DNA from: Clostridia bacterium
Lineage (GTDB): Bacteria; Bacillota; Clostridia; Oscillospirales; CAG-272
Assembly (NCBI GenBank): GCA_017407835.1
Contig: JAFQVV010000030.1
Span: forward strand, 1-49,479
Direction: 5' to 3'
DNA: 49,479 bases
Below the pieces are notes generated by a model. The model did no database searches, was not told the DNA's origin, and was given only the letters and a program-made list of their open reading frames with translations. Position numbers and translations under genes: made by a program. Each line of letters opens with the position of its first letter. Within the stretch, counting starts at the first letter, position 1. Positions 1 to 7,544 of the stretch are shown piece after piece.

Positions 1-178
1 CTTATTTAGAGCATTTGCTGCTCTTGCTTACTTTCAGACTTTTCGTCTGTGAGTTACTCTTTGTAAAGAATTGTCGAGTTCGTTTCGCACATTTGTGCTT
101 TGTACTCTTGTTGTTGTTCAATTTTCAATGACCGATCTCTTCGCCACGCCTCAGGTCCTCCCTCGGCGCGACTCGATT
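1..178 (-). other. Probable rRNA operon leader, running off the left edge
   Basis: No protein gene is seen here. Read on the minus strand, the region lies directly downstream of a perfect TTGACA-17-TATAAT promoter. It contains a boxA-like CATTGAAAAT (121-130) followed by an A/C-rich unstructured stretch and short hairpins (for example around 33-53), which is the usual look of a clostridial rRNA leader before 16S. The 16S gene itself would start to the left of position 1, so this identification is inference from promoter strength and leader style. Confidence 0.55.
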
Positions 179-207
179 ATTATACCACATCCCCGAACCT
201 TTGTCAA
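179..207 (-). promoter_or_regulatory. Promoter P2 of the left-edge (rRNA-like) operon
   Basis: On the minus strand the -35 is TTGACA (202-207) and the -10 is TATAAT (179-184), with a 17-bp spacer. It is a full-consensus housekeeping promoter and the nearer of two tandem promoters feeding the leader at 1-178. Confidence 0.8.
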
Positions 208-293
208 GAGCTTTTCTAAAACTTTTTGAAAGTTTTTTCGCCCCGCAAAGCACCGCTTCTGCGGCAACCCCCGCTCTCGCGGTGAGCCTTTTT

Positions 294-322
294 ATTTTAC
301 TATATTCTTCGCCTTTTGTCAA
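294..322 (-). promoter_or_regulatory. Promoter P1 of the left-edge (rRNA-like) operon
   Basis: Minus strand: TTGACA (317-322), 17-bp spacer, TAAAAT (294-299). A strongly A/T-rich tract lies immediately upstream (about 325-370), which could serve as an UP element. Tandem strong promoters like this are typical of rRNA operons. Confidence 0.7.
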
Positions 323-365
323 GGGCTTATTCATAAAATTTCACTTTTTTCTAAATTTTCTATAT

Positions 366-401
366 AAAAAAATGGGTGCAGGATGAATTTCCTGCACCCA
401 T
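366..401 (-). terminator. Intrinsic terminator of the TM2 protein gene
   Basis: A 12-bp GC-rich hairpin (372-401; arms ATGGGTGCAGGA and its complement) is followed on the minus strand by a run of seven T (366-372). It lies 17 bases after the stop codon of the gene at 418-807. Confidence 0.85.
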
Positions 402-417
402 CTTCTCGCAAGCCTCG

Positions 418-807
418 TCATTCGCCGAGAGGAACTCCGTTTGCATCAGTATTGATATTGCCAACTAAAATCAAAATACCTTCGATGAAACCCCAAATTG
501 CGCCAATGCCGCACAGGAAATTGAGCAAAATCTGCGCGATTGCCTTGCCCGTGTAGCCGAGGTAAAAATTATGCACACCGAAGCCACCCAAGAAAATGCC
601 CAGCAGACCTGCCGCCAATTTCGACTTGGCAGGCGCAGCCTGAGGTGGATTGACCATCGTTCCGCACTGTACGCAGGCAGCTGCACCGCTTTGCACGGGA
701 GCACCGCAGGTGGGACAATGATTTTTCCCCGTCCCCACAGCGAAACCGCAATTCACACAGAAGGCGGCGCCGTCCGCGATTTGCTTTCCGCAATTCTTAC
801 AATACAT
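418..807 (-). CDS. Double zinc-ribbon TM2-domain membrane protein
   Basis: A 129-residue protein with two consecutive zinc-ribbon units at the N-terminus (Cys pairs 3/6 with 17/20, and 31/34 with 45/48), a short Pro/Ala linker, and then a TM2 domain with two hydrophobic helices from about residue 63 to 117. The TM2 hallmark stretch GVHNFYLGY lies in the turn after the first helix. Proteins of this build sit in the cytoplasmic membrane with the zinc ribbons probably cytosolic; no biochemical role is established for the family. The ATG at 807 is preceded by GGAAGG. It is a one-gene unit with its own promoter (840-868) and terminator (366-401). Confidence 0.85.
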   Translation of the reverse strand: MYCKNCGKQIADGAAFCVNCGFAVGTGKNHCPTCGAPVQSGAAACVQCGTMVNPPQAAPAKSKLAAGLLGIFLGGFGVHNFYLGYTGKAIAQILLNFLCGIGAIWGFIEGILILVGNINTDANGVPLGE

Positions 808-839
808 ATATGTATACCTTCCTTTCGGTATTTTTGTTT

Positions 840-868
840 ATCATAGCACAAGCGGATTGCACTGTCAA
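840..868 (-). promoter_or_regulatory. Promoter of the TM2 protein gene
   Basis: Minus strand: TTGACA (863-868), 17-bp spacer ending in TGTGC, TATGAT (840-845). The TGC directly before the -10 makes it an extended -10 promoter. The start codon is about 33 bases downstream. Confidence 0.75.
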
Positions 869-914
869 GGGATACTCGATAATTGTCAGAAATTCTTCAT
901 TTGTTTGCATCACC

Positions 915-1235
915 TTACACGCATCGAACAGCGGTGCCCGATGCGGTAACCATCAGCATCCCGTTATCCGAGCCGAGCACTTCATAGTCAATATCCACAC
1001 CAACGATAGCATTAGCGCCCAGTGCAGCTGCGCGCTGTTCCATCTCGGCCAAGGCAGCCGAGCGGGCATTGAGCAGCTCCTCTTCGTAGGTTGCCGAGCG
1101 TCCGCCAAAGAAATTGGACAGCCCCGCAGTAAAATCCTTGACAAAATTCACGCCCGAGATCACCTCACCGAAAACAATTCCGTAGTAGTCAACAATGCGG
1201 TGTCCCTCCACCGAAGGGGTTGTGGTTACGATCAT
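915..1235 (-). CDS. YbjQ-family heavy-metal-binding domain protein
   Basis: A 106-residue cytosolic protein of the YbjQ/UPF0145 (DUF74) type, a small alpha/beta fold that assembles as a ring-like oligomer in solved relatives; its cellular role is unknown. Family signs are the N-terminal [10 protein letters not shown], the central long helix with many Ala and Glu, and the C-terminal [13 protein letters not shown] followed by a strand with MVTASGTAV. The start at 1235 is chosen because GGGAGGA lies six bases upstream; a more upstream in-frame start (1256) would overlap that site. It follows the M32 carboxypeptidase gene by about 30 bases and is probably co-transcribed with it. Confidence 0.85.
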   Translation of the reverse strand: MIVTTTPSVEGHRIVDYYGIVFGEVISGVNFVKDFTAGLSNFFGGRSATYEEELLNARSAALAEMEQRAAALGANAIVGVDIDYEVLGSDNGMLMVTASGTAVRCV

Positions 1236-1265
1236 TTCTCTTCCTCCCAAATTCAAAATATTGTA

Positions 1266-2765
1266 TCAGATCCCGTAAATCTCGCCAAACTTCTGCTCAA
1301 GATAGTCGGTATAATAGGCAGGATCAAACGCCCCGCCCAGGGCGGAGGTCAGCAGCTCGCCCGGCTTATGCAGACAGCCGTGCCGCCAGATGTGCTCGCG
1401 GTTCCAAGCATTGATGGGAGAGAAGTCCCCGCTGCGCAGGCAGGCATCCACATCCACCGTCTCCTTCATCTTCGCCAGCAGCTGCGCACCGTAAGCACTG
1501 CCCAACGCATAGGAGGGGAAATAGCCGATCAATCCGCCCGACCAGTGGCTGTCCTGAAGAATGCCCTCTCGGTCGCAGGGCACCTCAATGCCGAGATATT
1601 CGCGGTAAAGTCGATTCCACTCGGCGGGCAGATCGGCCACAGCAAGCTCACCCGCCATGACACGCTTCTCCAGTTCATACCGCACCATCACGTGCAGACA
1701 ATAGGTCACCTCATCGGCCTCGGTGCGGATCAGCGACGGTTCCACCCGGTTGACCGCCCGCCAGATCTGCTCAGGGGTATAGGATGCCAACTGCGGAAAA
1801 GCGTCAATCATGCGCGGGAAGACCAACTCGACAAAGGCGCGGCTCCGACCCAGCAGATTTTCATAGAATCGGCTCTGGCTCTCATGAATGCCCATCGAAA
1901 CACCGCCGTCCAGCAGGGTGTACGCCATCGAATCGTCCGAATTCATGTCATAAAGGGCGTGACCGCCTTCGTGAATCACGCTGTACATCGAAGAAGCAAA
2001 CGTCCCGACCTTAAAATTTGTAGTAATGCGCACATCATGATGGGAGCCGAGACTGGTGGTAAACGGATGTTCGGTCGTCCCCAGCCCACAATGGTCCATA
2101 TCAAGACCGATGGTCTCCATCAGCGCAAGAGCAAATTTGTGCTGAGCCGGTTCATCAAAGTGTCCGTACAGACAGGCATCATCCACCTGCGGACGGACAG
2201 CGATCTTCTGCAGCAGAGGAACGATGCGGCTGCGCAGAGCCGAGAAAAAGGCATCGCAGTCAGCCATGGTCAGCCCATCTTCAAAATTATCCAGGCAATA
2301 GTCATAGGGATTTTTCTCGGGCGCACAGTACCCGGCGAAACGGCGGTTTGTGTCAAAGATTTTCTCCAGATAAGGGGCGAACATGGCAAAATCGCTCTTT
2401 TCTTTGGCGGTGTGCCACACATCCTCAGCCTCCACCACTAACTGCTGATATGCCACATATTCCTCAATAGGAATTTTCTTCATCTCTCGCACACCTTTGA
2501 GCGCAAGATACACGATGCGTTTCTCGTGCACATCAAGTGCATCGGGGTTGGCATCGAGAAACTCCAGCAGCTCCAGCGTCTCGGGCGAAGTGGAGAGACG
2601 GTAGCTCTCCTCGCTCAAAACGGACATGGTCTGCGCACGGTTGGCAGCAGTCCCCTTCGGCGCGGTGGTTGCACCATCGTAATAGAGGAGGGACATGGCG
2701 TGATTGTAGGCACTGAGTTTCGCCTGCAGGGCAGTCAGCGCGGCTTTGGCTTCATTGATCTGCAT
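1266..2765 (-). CDS. M32-family metallocarboxypeptidase (Taq type)
   Basis: A 499-residue zinc carboxypeptidase, the usual length for family M32. It removes single amino acids from the C-terminus of peptides and is expected to be cytosolic, since no signal peptide is present. The zinc-binding HEGGH motif is at 265-269. The family-specific HPFTTS (233-238) and HESQSRFYEN (294-303) motifs are both present, and the C-terminal half carries the helical region typical of the fold. The ATG at 2765 has GAGGA upstream. It is the first gene of a two-gene unit with the YbjQ-like gene, driven by the promoter at 2799-2827. A role in peptide recycling is inferred from the family. Confidence 0.92.
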   Translation of the reverse strand: MQINEAKAALTALQAKLSAYNHAMSLLYYDGATTAPKGTAANRAQTMSVLSEESYRLSTSPETLELLEFLDANPDALDVHEKRIVYLALKGVREMKKIPIEEYVAYQQLVVEAEDVWHTAKEKSDFAMFAPYLEKIFDTNRRFAGYCAPEKNPYDYCLDNFEDGLTMADCDAFFSALRSRIVPLLQKIAVRPQVDDACLYGHFDEPAQHKFALALMETIGLDMDHCGLGTTEHPFTTSLGSHHDVRITTNFKVGTFASSMYSVIHEGGHALYDMNSDDSMAYTLLDGGVSMGIHESQSRFYENLLGRSRAFVELVFPRMIDAFPQLASYTPEQIWRAVNRVEPSLIRTEADEVTYCLHVMVRYELEKRVMAGELAVADLPAEWNRLYREYLGIEVPCDREGILQDSHWSGGLIGYFPSYALGSAYGAQLLAKMKETVDVDACLRSGDFSPINAWNREHIWRHGCLHKPGELLTSALGGAFDPAYYTDYLEQKFGEIYGI

Positions 2766-2798
2766 GGAAAATCCTCGCTTTCGTTTGGTCTTGGGTTT

Positions 2799-2827
2799 AT
2801 GATAGCATATTTTGCGGGGAAATGCAA
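2799..2827 (-). promoter_or_regulatory. Promoter of the M32 carboxypeptidase gene
   Basis: Minus strand: TTGCAT (2822-2827), 17-bp spacer ending in ATGC, TATCAT (2799-2804), so again TGC abuts the -10. It lies 33 bases before the start codon. Confidence 0.6.
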
Positions 2828-2888
2828 GGGGGCTCCGTCAGTCCGCACAAAATCAGAGTTCTCTTTTTTCGATTCGACAAACTTGAAT

Positions 2889-3359
2889 TTACCGGTCCAA
2901 ACTGTTATCTATCCCCAGTGTAATGTATTTTTCAAGAATGGCATTGACTGCTAACCTATCTTCTTCCGACAGCACCAAACTCTTTCCGCTGACATTTTGT
3001 TCCTTGGAAGAATAAATTGACATATCTGACAAGTCGTACTTGTTTAGTATTCCGCTGTCAGAAGCGTAATATGTCCAACGACCTTTTAGGTTAATGACAC
3101 AATCATTTTCACAATCAGCAGGTTCTTCTTTCCAAGTGCCATTGTTGATTATTTCCCATAAGGTGTTTGCATCATCTTCGGAAATCTCAACCGACAGATT
3201 AAATGTTTCTCTACCTATTTCGCCAACAGAGTTTTCTGTTACTTCAAGAGTATGCGTATTTTCTGTCTTATCCGCTTGTGCCTGTTGGCTATCATTATTG
3301 CAGCCAAGCAAACCAAGCACACAAACTAACGCTAAAACTAATGCTATCAACTTTTTCAT
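2889..3359 (-). CDS. Small lipoprotein of unknown function
   Basis: A 156-residue predicted lipoprotein. It has a basic Met-Lys-Lys start, a hydrophobic core and a lipobox LLGC with Cys at about residue 20, then a polar linker rich in Gln, Asp and Thr. The mature part is hydrophilic, with two further Cys around DCENDC, and is expected on the outer face of the membrane. The start at 3359 has AAAGGAG eight bases upstream; an earlier in-frame ATG at 3386 would destroy the signal peptide. The gene is visibly more AT-rich than its neighbours, suggesting a different history. It has its own promoter (3412-3440). No known family was recognised. Confidence 0.75.
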   Translation of the reverse strand: MKKLIALVLALVCVLGLLGCNNDSQQAQADKTENTHTLEVTENSVGEIGRETFNLSVEISEDDANTLWEIINNGTWKEEPADCENDCVINLKGRWTYYASDSGILNKYDLSDMSIYSSKEQNVSGKSLVLSEEDRLAVNAILEKYITLGIDNSLDR

Positions 3360-3411
3360 ACAATCACACTCCTTTGTCAAATTCAAATTTCACAAACTCC
3401 TTCACAACTCC

Positions 3412-3440
3412 ATTATACAACACAATTGTGAACAATTCAA
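3412..3440 (-). promoter_or_regulatory. Promoter of the lipoprotein gene, with palindrome in the spacer
   Basis: Minus strand: TTGAAT (3435-3440), 17-bp spacer, TATAAT (3412-3417). The spacer contains the perfect palindrome CACAATTGTG (3421-3430), a plausible operator position for a repressor. No regulator can be assigned. Confidence 0.6.
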
Positions 3441-3489
3441 ATATCCCCATCTTACAGACTTATTCGCTGCAGTTTTTTGATGGGGATAG

Positions 3490-3587
3490 GGTATGGCGAA
3501 TGCTGCGCTTCGCCATACCGCCGAGTTTGGCCGGTTGCCGGCCAAACGTCGCAAAAAGGGGAAACTTTTTTGCAAAAAAGTTTCCCC
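3490..3587. repeat. Cluster of three consecutive perfect hairpins
   Basis: Three back-to-back inverted repeats occupy this intergenic stretch: 3490-3519 (11-bp arms GGTATGGCGAA), 3525-3547 (10-bp arms GTTTGGCCGG, 3-nt loop) and 3558-3587 (14-bp arms GGGGAAACTTTTTT). The last one has the G/C-then-T arm layout of the hairpins at 13553-13588 and 18298-18325, so it may be related to that dispersed repeat. It lies between the divergent lipoprotein and tyrS promoters, so it does not look like an ordinary terminator. Confidence 0.7.
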
Positions 3588-3612
3588 CAAAAATAAATCC
3601 CCAGCAACCCCC

Positions 3613-3640
3613 TTGACAAATCCGTAATTTATGTTATAAT
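3613..3640 (+). promoter_or_regulatory. Promoter of the tyrS T-box transcript
   Basis: TTGACA (3613-3618), 16-bp spacer, TATAAT (3635-3640). Transcription would start near 3647 and run through the T-box leader. Confidence 0.85.
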
Positions 3641-3649
3641 GAAAAAAAG

Positions 3650-3905
3650 GCTATGACGGGAAAGAGTAGCGCACGGCAAACCGGACAGAAAGTCGCCGGC
3701 TGATGAGAGGCACACGGACTCCGTGCATGAATACATCCCCGAGCTGCGCACCGAGCCGGAGACGGGGTAGGCTGCGACGGGTACGCCCGTTACGGCGGAT
3801 GGGTATGGCAGTACCCGCTGAGCGGAGGTGCGTGAGCGCCCCCGGAATAAAGGTGGTACCACGGGTTCTCCCGTCCTTTTGGGACGCGGGGAATTTTTTC
3901 TTTTC
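3650..3905 (+). promoter_or_regulatory. T-box leader (tyrosine) with terminator
   Basis: A 250-base leader with the conserved T-box sequence AAGGTGGTACCACGG (3850-3864). Its UGGU would pair with the uncharged acceptor end of tRNA-Tyr (discriminator A). It is followed by a terminator made of TCTCCCGTCC (3868-3877), its partner GGACGCGGGGA (3882-3892) and a T-run to 3901. In the upstream stem a TAC triplet at 3732-3734, followed by A, is the likely tyrosine specifier codon. When tRNA-Tyr is uncharged, it should stabilise the antiterminator and let tyrS be transcribed. The T-box class is certain from the motif; the exact specifier position is inferred. Confidence 0.9.
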
Positions 3906-3945
3906 CCGCAAAAATAAAACTCAACATAAATCGGAGGAACAACAC

Positions 3946-5166
3946 ATGCAAATTTACGAAGAACTGCAAGCCCGCGGTCTGATCGCACAGGTCACCGACG
4001 AGCCCCTGATCCGCGACCTCATCAACAACGGCAAAGCAACCTTCTATATCGGCTTCGATCCCACCGCAGACTCCCTGCACGTGGGGCACTTCATGGCCCT
4101 CTGCCTGATGAAGCGCCTGCAGATGGCGGGCAACAAGCCCATCGCCCTCATCGGCGGCGGCACCGCCATGATCGGCGACCCCTCGGGCCGCACCGATATG
4201 CGCTCCATGATGACCAAGGAAACCATCGCCCACAACTGCGCCTGCTTCAAGACCCAGATGGAGCGCTTCATCGAGTTCGGCGAGGACAAAGCCCTCATGG
4301 TCAACAACGCCGACTGGCTCCTTGACCTCAACTACATCGAGATGCTCCGCGACGTGGGCGCCTGCTTCTCGGTCAACAACATGCTCCGCGCCGAGTGCTA
4401 TAAGCAGCGCATGGAGAAGGGTCTCTCCTTCCTGGAATTCAACTACATGATCATGCAGTCCTACGACTTCTACGTTCTCTACCAAAAGTACGGCTGCAAC
4501 CTGCAGTTCGGCGGCGACGACCAGTGGTCCAATATGCTGGGCGGCACCGAACTCATCCGCCGCAAGCTGGGCAAGGATGCCAGCGCTATGACCATCACCC
4601 TGCTCCTCAACTCCGAGGGCAAGAAGATGGGTAAGACCCAGTCGGGTGCCGTTTGGCTCGACCCCAACAAGACCTCCCCCTACGACTTCTACCAGTACTG
4701 GCGCAACGTGGGCGATGCCGACGTGCTCAAGTGCCTGCGGATGCTCACATTCCTGCCCCTGGAACAGATCGACGAGATGGACAAGTGGGAAGGCAGCCAG
4801 CTCAACCGTGCAAAGGAAATTCTCGCCTTCGAGCTGACCAAGCTGGTCCACGGCGAGGAGGAAGCACAAAAAGCAGAGGCCAGCGCAAAGGCCCTCTTCT
4901 CTGCCGGCGGCGCCGGGGAGATCCCCACCGCCTCCATCGCCGAATCTGACCTCATCGACGGCGGCATGGACATCCTCACCATCCTTGTCAAGGCAGGTCT
5001 CGTTCCCTCCAAGTCGGAGGCTCGCCGCGCCGTTGAGCAGGGCGGCGTCACCGTGGAGGGCGAGAAGGTCACCGACATCAAGACCGTCTACACCGCAGAA
5101 GCCCTCACCGCCGGCATTCTCGTGAAGCGCGGCAAGAAGAGCTTCAAGAAAGTCGTCCTGGGCTAA
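3946..5166 (+). CDS. tyrS: Tyrosyl-tRNA synthetase
   Basis: A 406-residue class I aminoacyl-tRNA synthetase that charges tRNA-Tyr in the cytosol. The HIGH-type signature is HVGH at 45-48 and the KMSKS-type loop is KKMGKT at 226-231. Tyrosine-site residues lie in the [21 protein letters not shown] region (173-192). An S4 RNA-binding domain occupies about residues 340-406. The start at 3946 is fixed by GGAGG eight bases upstream; reading further upstream in frame would run into the T-box leader. It is a single-gene unit controlled by the T-box (3650-3905) and closed by a terminator (5189-5234). The KMGKT variant rather than KMSKS is common in the TyrS group close to this sequence. Confidence 0.97.
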   Translation: MQIYEELQARGLIAQVTDEPLIRDLINNGKATFYIGFDPTADSLHVGHFMALCLMKRLQMAGNKPIALIGGGTAMIGDPSGRTDMRSMMTKETIAHNCACFKTQMERFIEFGEDKALMVNNADWLLDLNYIEMLRDVGACFSVNNMLRAECYKQRMEKGLSFLEFNYMIMQSYDFYVLYQKYGCNLQFGGDDQWSNMLGGTELIRRKLGKDASAMTITLLLNSEGKKMGKTQSGAVWLDPNKTSPYDFYQYWRNVGDADVLKCLRMLTFLPLEQIDEMDKWEGSQLNRAKEILAFELTKLVHGEEEAQKAEASAKALFSAGGAGEIPTASIAESDLIDGGMDILTILVKAGLVPSKSEARRAVEQGGVTVEGEKVTDIKTVYTAEALTAGILVKRGKKSFKKVVLG

Positions 5167-5188
5167 GCGCCAATTTTAGGGCAATACA

Positions 5189-5234
5189 CCAATCCCCCGC
5201 GATGCAAGCATCGCGGGGGATTGGTCTCTTTTTT
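5189..5234 (+). terminator. Intrinsic terminator of tyrS
   Basis: A long GC-rich hairpin (5189-5224, arms of about 16 bp centred on the CAAG at 5205-5208) is followed by TCTCTTTTTT. It lies 22 bases after the tyrS stop. Confidence 0.9.
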
Positions 5235-5243
5235 GCGCGGCGG

Positions 5244-5272
5244 TTGACAGAGAAAACGAAAAAGCGTATAAT
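5244..5272 (+). promoter_or_regulatory. Promoter of the hydroxyacid dehydrogenase-sfsA operon
   Basis: TTGACA (5244-5249), 17-bp spacer, TATAAT (5267-5272), a full-consensus promoter 32 bases before the start codon. Confidence 0.85.
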
Positions 5273-5304
5273 ATTCTTACCGATGACAGAAAGGCAGACA
5301 CACC

Positions 5305-6273
5305 ATGAAAGAGAAAAATCTCCGCGCCGTGATTTTAGATGCCGCCACCCTGGGTGATGACATCTCCTTCGCGCCCCTGACGGCGCAAACCGCTCTCACC
5401 GTCCATGCCCTCACTGCCCCGGAAGACGTCACCGACCGCATCCGGGACGCCGAGGTGATTATCCTCAATAAAATCAAGCTCAACCAACAAAACCTCGCCA
5501 GCGCCGACGCCCTGAAGCTGATCTGCGTGGCCGCCACCGGCTATGACAACATCGACGTGGACTACTGCCGAAGTCGGGGCATTGCCGTCTGCAATGTGCT
5601 GGGTTATTCCACCGACAGCGTGGCACAGCTCACCGTGGCTATGGTGCTGGAGCTGATGCTCCACCTGCCCGAGATGACGGGCTACGTCAGACGCGGTGCA
5701 TACACCGCATCGGGAGTGGCCAACCGCCTCTCCCCCGCCTTCCATGAGCTGGCAGGCAAAACATGGGGCATTGTCGGAGCCGGCAATATCGGCAAAAAGG
5801 TGGCGCGCATTGCGGACGCCTTCGGCTGCCGCGTGCTGGTCTGCCGCCGTCGACCTGACTCCGATTATCCCACCGCCGACATCGATACCCTCTGCCGTGA
5901 AGCCGATATTATCTCAATTCACACCCCTCTTACCGACGAAACACGCGGACTCATCTCCCGCCATCGCATCGCCGCCATGAAGCGGGGCGTCATTCTCGTC
6001 AACGTCGCCCGGGGTGCGGTAGCGGATGAAGCCGCACTCGCCGATGCCCTGCGTGAGGGGCAGATCGGGGGGCTGGGGGTGGATGTCTACTCCGCCGAAC
6101 CGATGCCCGAGGATCATCCGCTCTTTGCCGTCCGCGAGCTGCCAAACGTCTGCTTCACTCCCCACATGGCATGGGGCGCGGTGGAATCCCGCCAGCGCTG
6201 CATCAATGAGATGTCAGAGAATATCGCCGCCTTCCGCCGCGGAGAGATCCGCTGCCGGGTGGATCTGCTCTGA
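5305..6273 (+). CDS. D-2-hydroxyacid dehydrogenase (hydroxypyruvate reductase-like)
   Basis: A 322-residue NAD-dependent dehydrogenase of the D-isomer-specific 2-hydroxyacid family, interconverting a 2-keto acid and its D-2-hydroxy acid in the cytosol. The Rossmann motif GAGNIG is at 158-163. The catalytic Arg lies in VNVARGA (R236), the Glu in the SAEPMPEDHPL stretch (E265) and the His in FTPHMAWG (H287). The overall pattern, including the N-terminal GYDNIDVDYC, resembles glycerate dehydrogenase/hydroxypyruvate reductase, but substrate assignment within this family is unreliable from sequence. The gene ends two bases before sfsA, so the two are almost surely one operon. Confidence 0.9.
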   Translation: MKEKNLRAVILDAATLGDDISFAPLTAQTALTVHALTAPEDVTDRIRDAEVIILNKIKLNQQNLASADALKLICVAATGYDNIDVDYCRSRGIAVCNVLGYSTDSVAQLTVAMVLELMLHLPEMTGYVRRGAYTASGVANRLSPAFHELAGKTWGIVGAGNIGKKVARIADAFGCRVLVCRRRPDSDYPTADIDTLCREADIISIHTPLTDETRGLISRHRIAAMKRGVILVNVARGAVADEAALADALREGQIGGLGVDVYSAEPMPEDHPLFAVRELPNVCFTPHMAWGAVESRQRCINEMSENIAAFRRGEIRCRVDLL

Positions 6274-6275
6274 CC

Positions 6276-6968
6276 ATGCGGTACACCAATACCGTCATCG
6301 CGGAATTTCGGGAGCGCCCCAACCGCTTCATTGCCCGGGTGCAAATGGGAGACACCCTGCACACCGTCCACGTCAAAAACACCGGGCGCTGCCGGGAGCT
6401 GCTCGTCCCGGGACGTCCCGTGGTACTGGCCCGTGGGACGGGGGAGAAGCGGAAGACCGCATATGACCTTATCGCCGTTGAGAAACCCGGCCTTGGCTGG
6501 GTGAACATCGACAGCCAGGCGCCCAATACAGCAGCCCGCGAGTGGCTGCAGACTCTCTCCCCCGAACTTCTCCGGGCCGAATACTCCTTCGGGGATTCCC
6601 GCCTGGACTTCTATCTGGAAAAGGACGGGGAAAAGTTCCTCATTGAGGTGAAGGGATGCACTCTGGAAATCAATGGGCAGGGATATTTCCCCGATGCCCC
6701 CACTTCCCGTGGAGTCAAGCATCTGCGGGAGCTGACACGGGCGACCGGGCAGGGTTACACCTGCGCCGTGCTCTTCGTCATCCAGATGAACGGCATCTCC
6801 CATGTCCTCCCCAACCGTACCACCGATCCTACCTTCGCCAATGCCCTGGCCGAAGCCGAGGCTGCCGGCGTGCGGATCATCCCCCTCCCCTGCGCCGTCA
6901 CTAAAGATACCCTCACCGCCGCTGACCGCGGCGATGCCGCCCGCGCCCTGCTGGGCGAATGGAAATAA
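6276..6968 (+). CDS. sfsA: SfsA family nuclease-like protein
   Basis: A 230-residue SfsA homologue of full family length. SfsA was first described in E. coli as a sugar-fermentation stimulation regulator that binds DNA. The fold is a nuclease type, with an N-terminal OB-like part (about 1-80) and a C-terminal PD-(D/E)XK-like core. Family signs are the N-terminal RPNRFIARV, the HVKNTGRC segment, the acidic catalytic-type stretch SRLDFY with FLIEVKGCTLE, and YFPDAPTSRG. The ATG at 6276 lies three bases after the upstream stop and has no clear ribosome binding site of its own, so translational coupling to the dehydrogenase is likely. Confidence 0.93.
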   Translation: MRYTNTVIAEFRERPNRFIARVQMGDTLHTVHVKNTGRCRELLVPGRPVVLARGTGEKRKTAYDLIAVEKPGLGWVNIDSQAPNTAAREWLQTLSPELLRAEYSFGDSRLDFYLEKDGEKFLIEVKGCTLEINGQGYFPDAPTSRGVKHLRELTRATGQGYTCAVLFVIQMNGISHVLPNRTTDPTFANALAEAEAAGVRIIPLPCAVTKDTLTAADRGDAARALLGEWK

Positions 6969-7013
6969 GAAAGTCCCTCCAAACCGAGCAACTCGGTTTG
7001 GAGGGACTTTCTT
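6967..7013. terminator. Bidirectional terminator between sfsA and the kinase gene
   Basis: A perfect 22-bp inverted repeat (6967-6988 and 6992-7013) with a 3-nt loop lies between two converging genes. It overlaps the last codons of both sfsA (stop 6966-6968) and the minus-strand kinase gene (stop 7012-7014). T-tracts are short, so it may act mainly through stem strength. Confidence 0.75.
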
Positions 7014-7530
7014 ATTGGCAAACGGCGTCCCTTATCTTTCGCACATTTTCGTGCACAGGCTGTGTACCGTCAAGGCGGAGGACTCTGCAGGGCAGGCTCT
7101 CCAGCCATTCCTCAATGGCATCGGGCTTTCTTTTCTCGGCGTAGGCGAAAAATTTCTCCTCCTGCTCGTACATCTCCCCACCGGGGAGAATCTTGTTCCC
7201 AAACTTATCCGCCGCACGCTGACGGATCCGCTTCATGCGGATATCCAGCGGAACTTCGAGGTAAACCACAAGATCATAGTACCCGTTGATCTCGGCATTC
7301 ATATTGCCGTTGACGGTGGAGAAAACAAAGCGGGGATTCCGTCGAATGTCCGCTAAGAGCAGTTCCTCCACCTCCTCCCGCGTCCTTGCCGTCGCGTAAG
7401 GATTGTCCGCAGAGGTAAAATAATATTCCTCCACATCCATATGTTTGCATCCCATATCTTCCGCCAGCGCACGGGCAAGGGTGGTTTTCCCGCTCCCGTT
7501 CAGCCCGCACACGCAAATGCCGTATTTCAT
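7012..7530 (-). CDS. P-loop AAA-type small kinase/NTPase
   Basis: A 172-residue cytosolic P-loop protein with Walker A GLNGSGKT at residues 9-16. A helix follows, then a segment with aromatic and acidic residues (DVEEYYFTS), a core strand LVVYLEVPLDIRMKRI and an Arg-rich lid (RIRQRAADKFG), as in shikimate/adenylate-kinase-like enzymes. The substrate cannot be named. The start at 7530 is chosen because the P-loop must be close to the N-terminus and AAAGGAA lies upstream; a longer reading to 7617 overlaps the previous gene. It is the last gene of the operon, 14 bases after the PstS-like gene. Confidence 0.75.
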   Translation of the reverse strand: MKYGICVCGLNGSGKTTLARALAEDMGCKHMDVEEYYFTSADNPYATARTREEVEELLLADIRRNPRFVFSTVNGNMNAEINGYYDLVVYLEVPLDIRMKRIRQRAADKFGNKILPGGEMYEQEEKFFAYAEKRKPDAIEEWLESLPCRVLRLDGTQPVHENVRKIRDAVCQ

Positions 7531-7544
7531 GCCGCAGTTCCTTT

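Noticed and set aside
810..2441. Long plus-strand open frame of 543 codons opposite the M32 carboxypeptidase gene
   Set aside because: It mirrors the codon pattern of the real gene, has no ribosome site and no recognisable domain; the antisense reading of GC-rich genes often stays open.
3703..3945. In-frame upstream extension of tyrS
   Set aside because: It would translate the T-box leader and terminator; the ATG at 3946 with GGAGG is the correct start.
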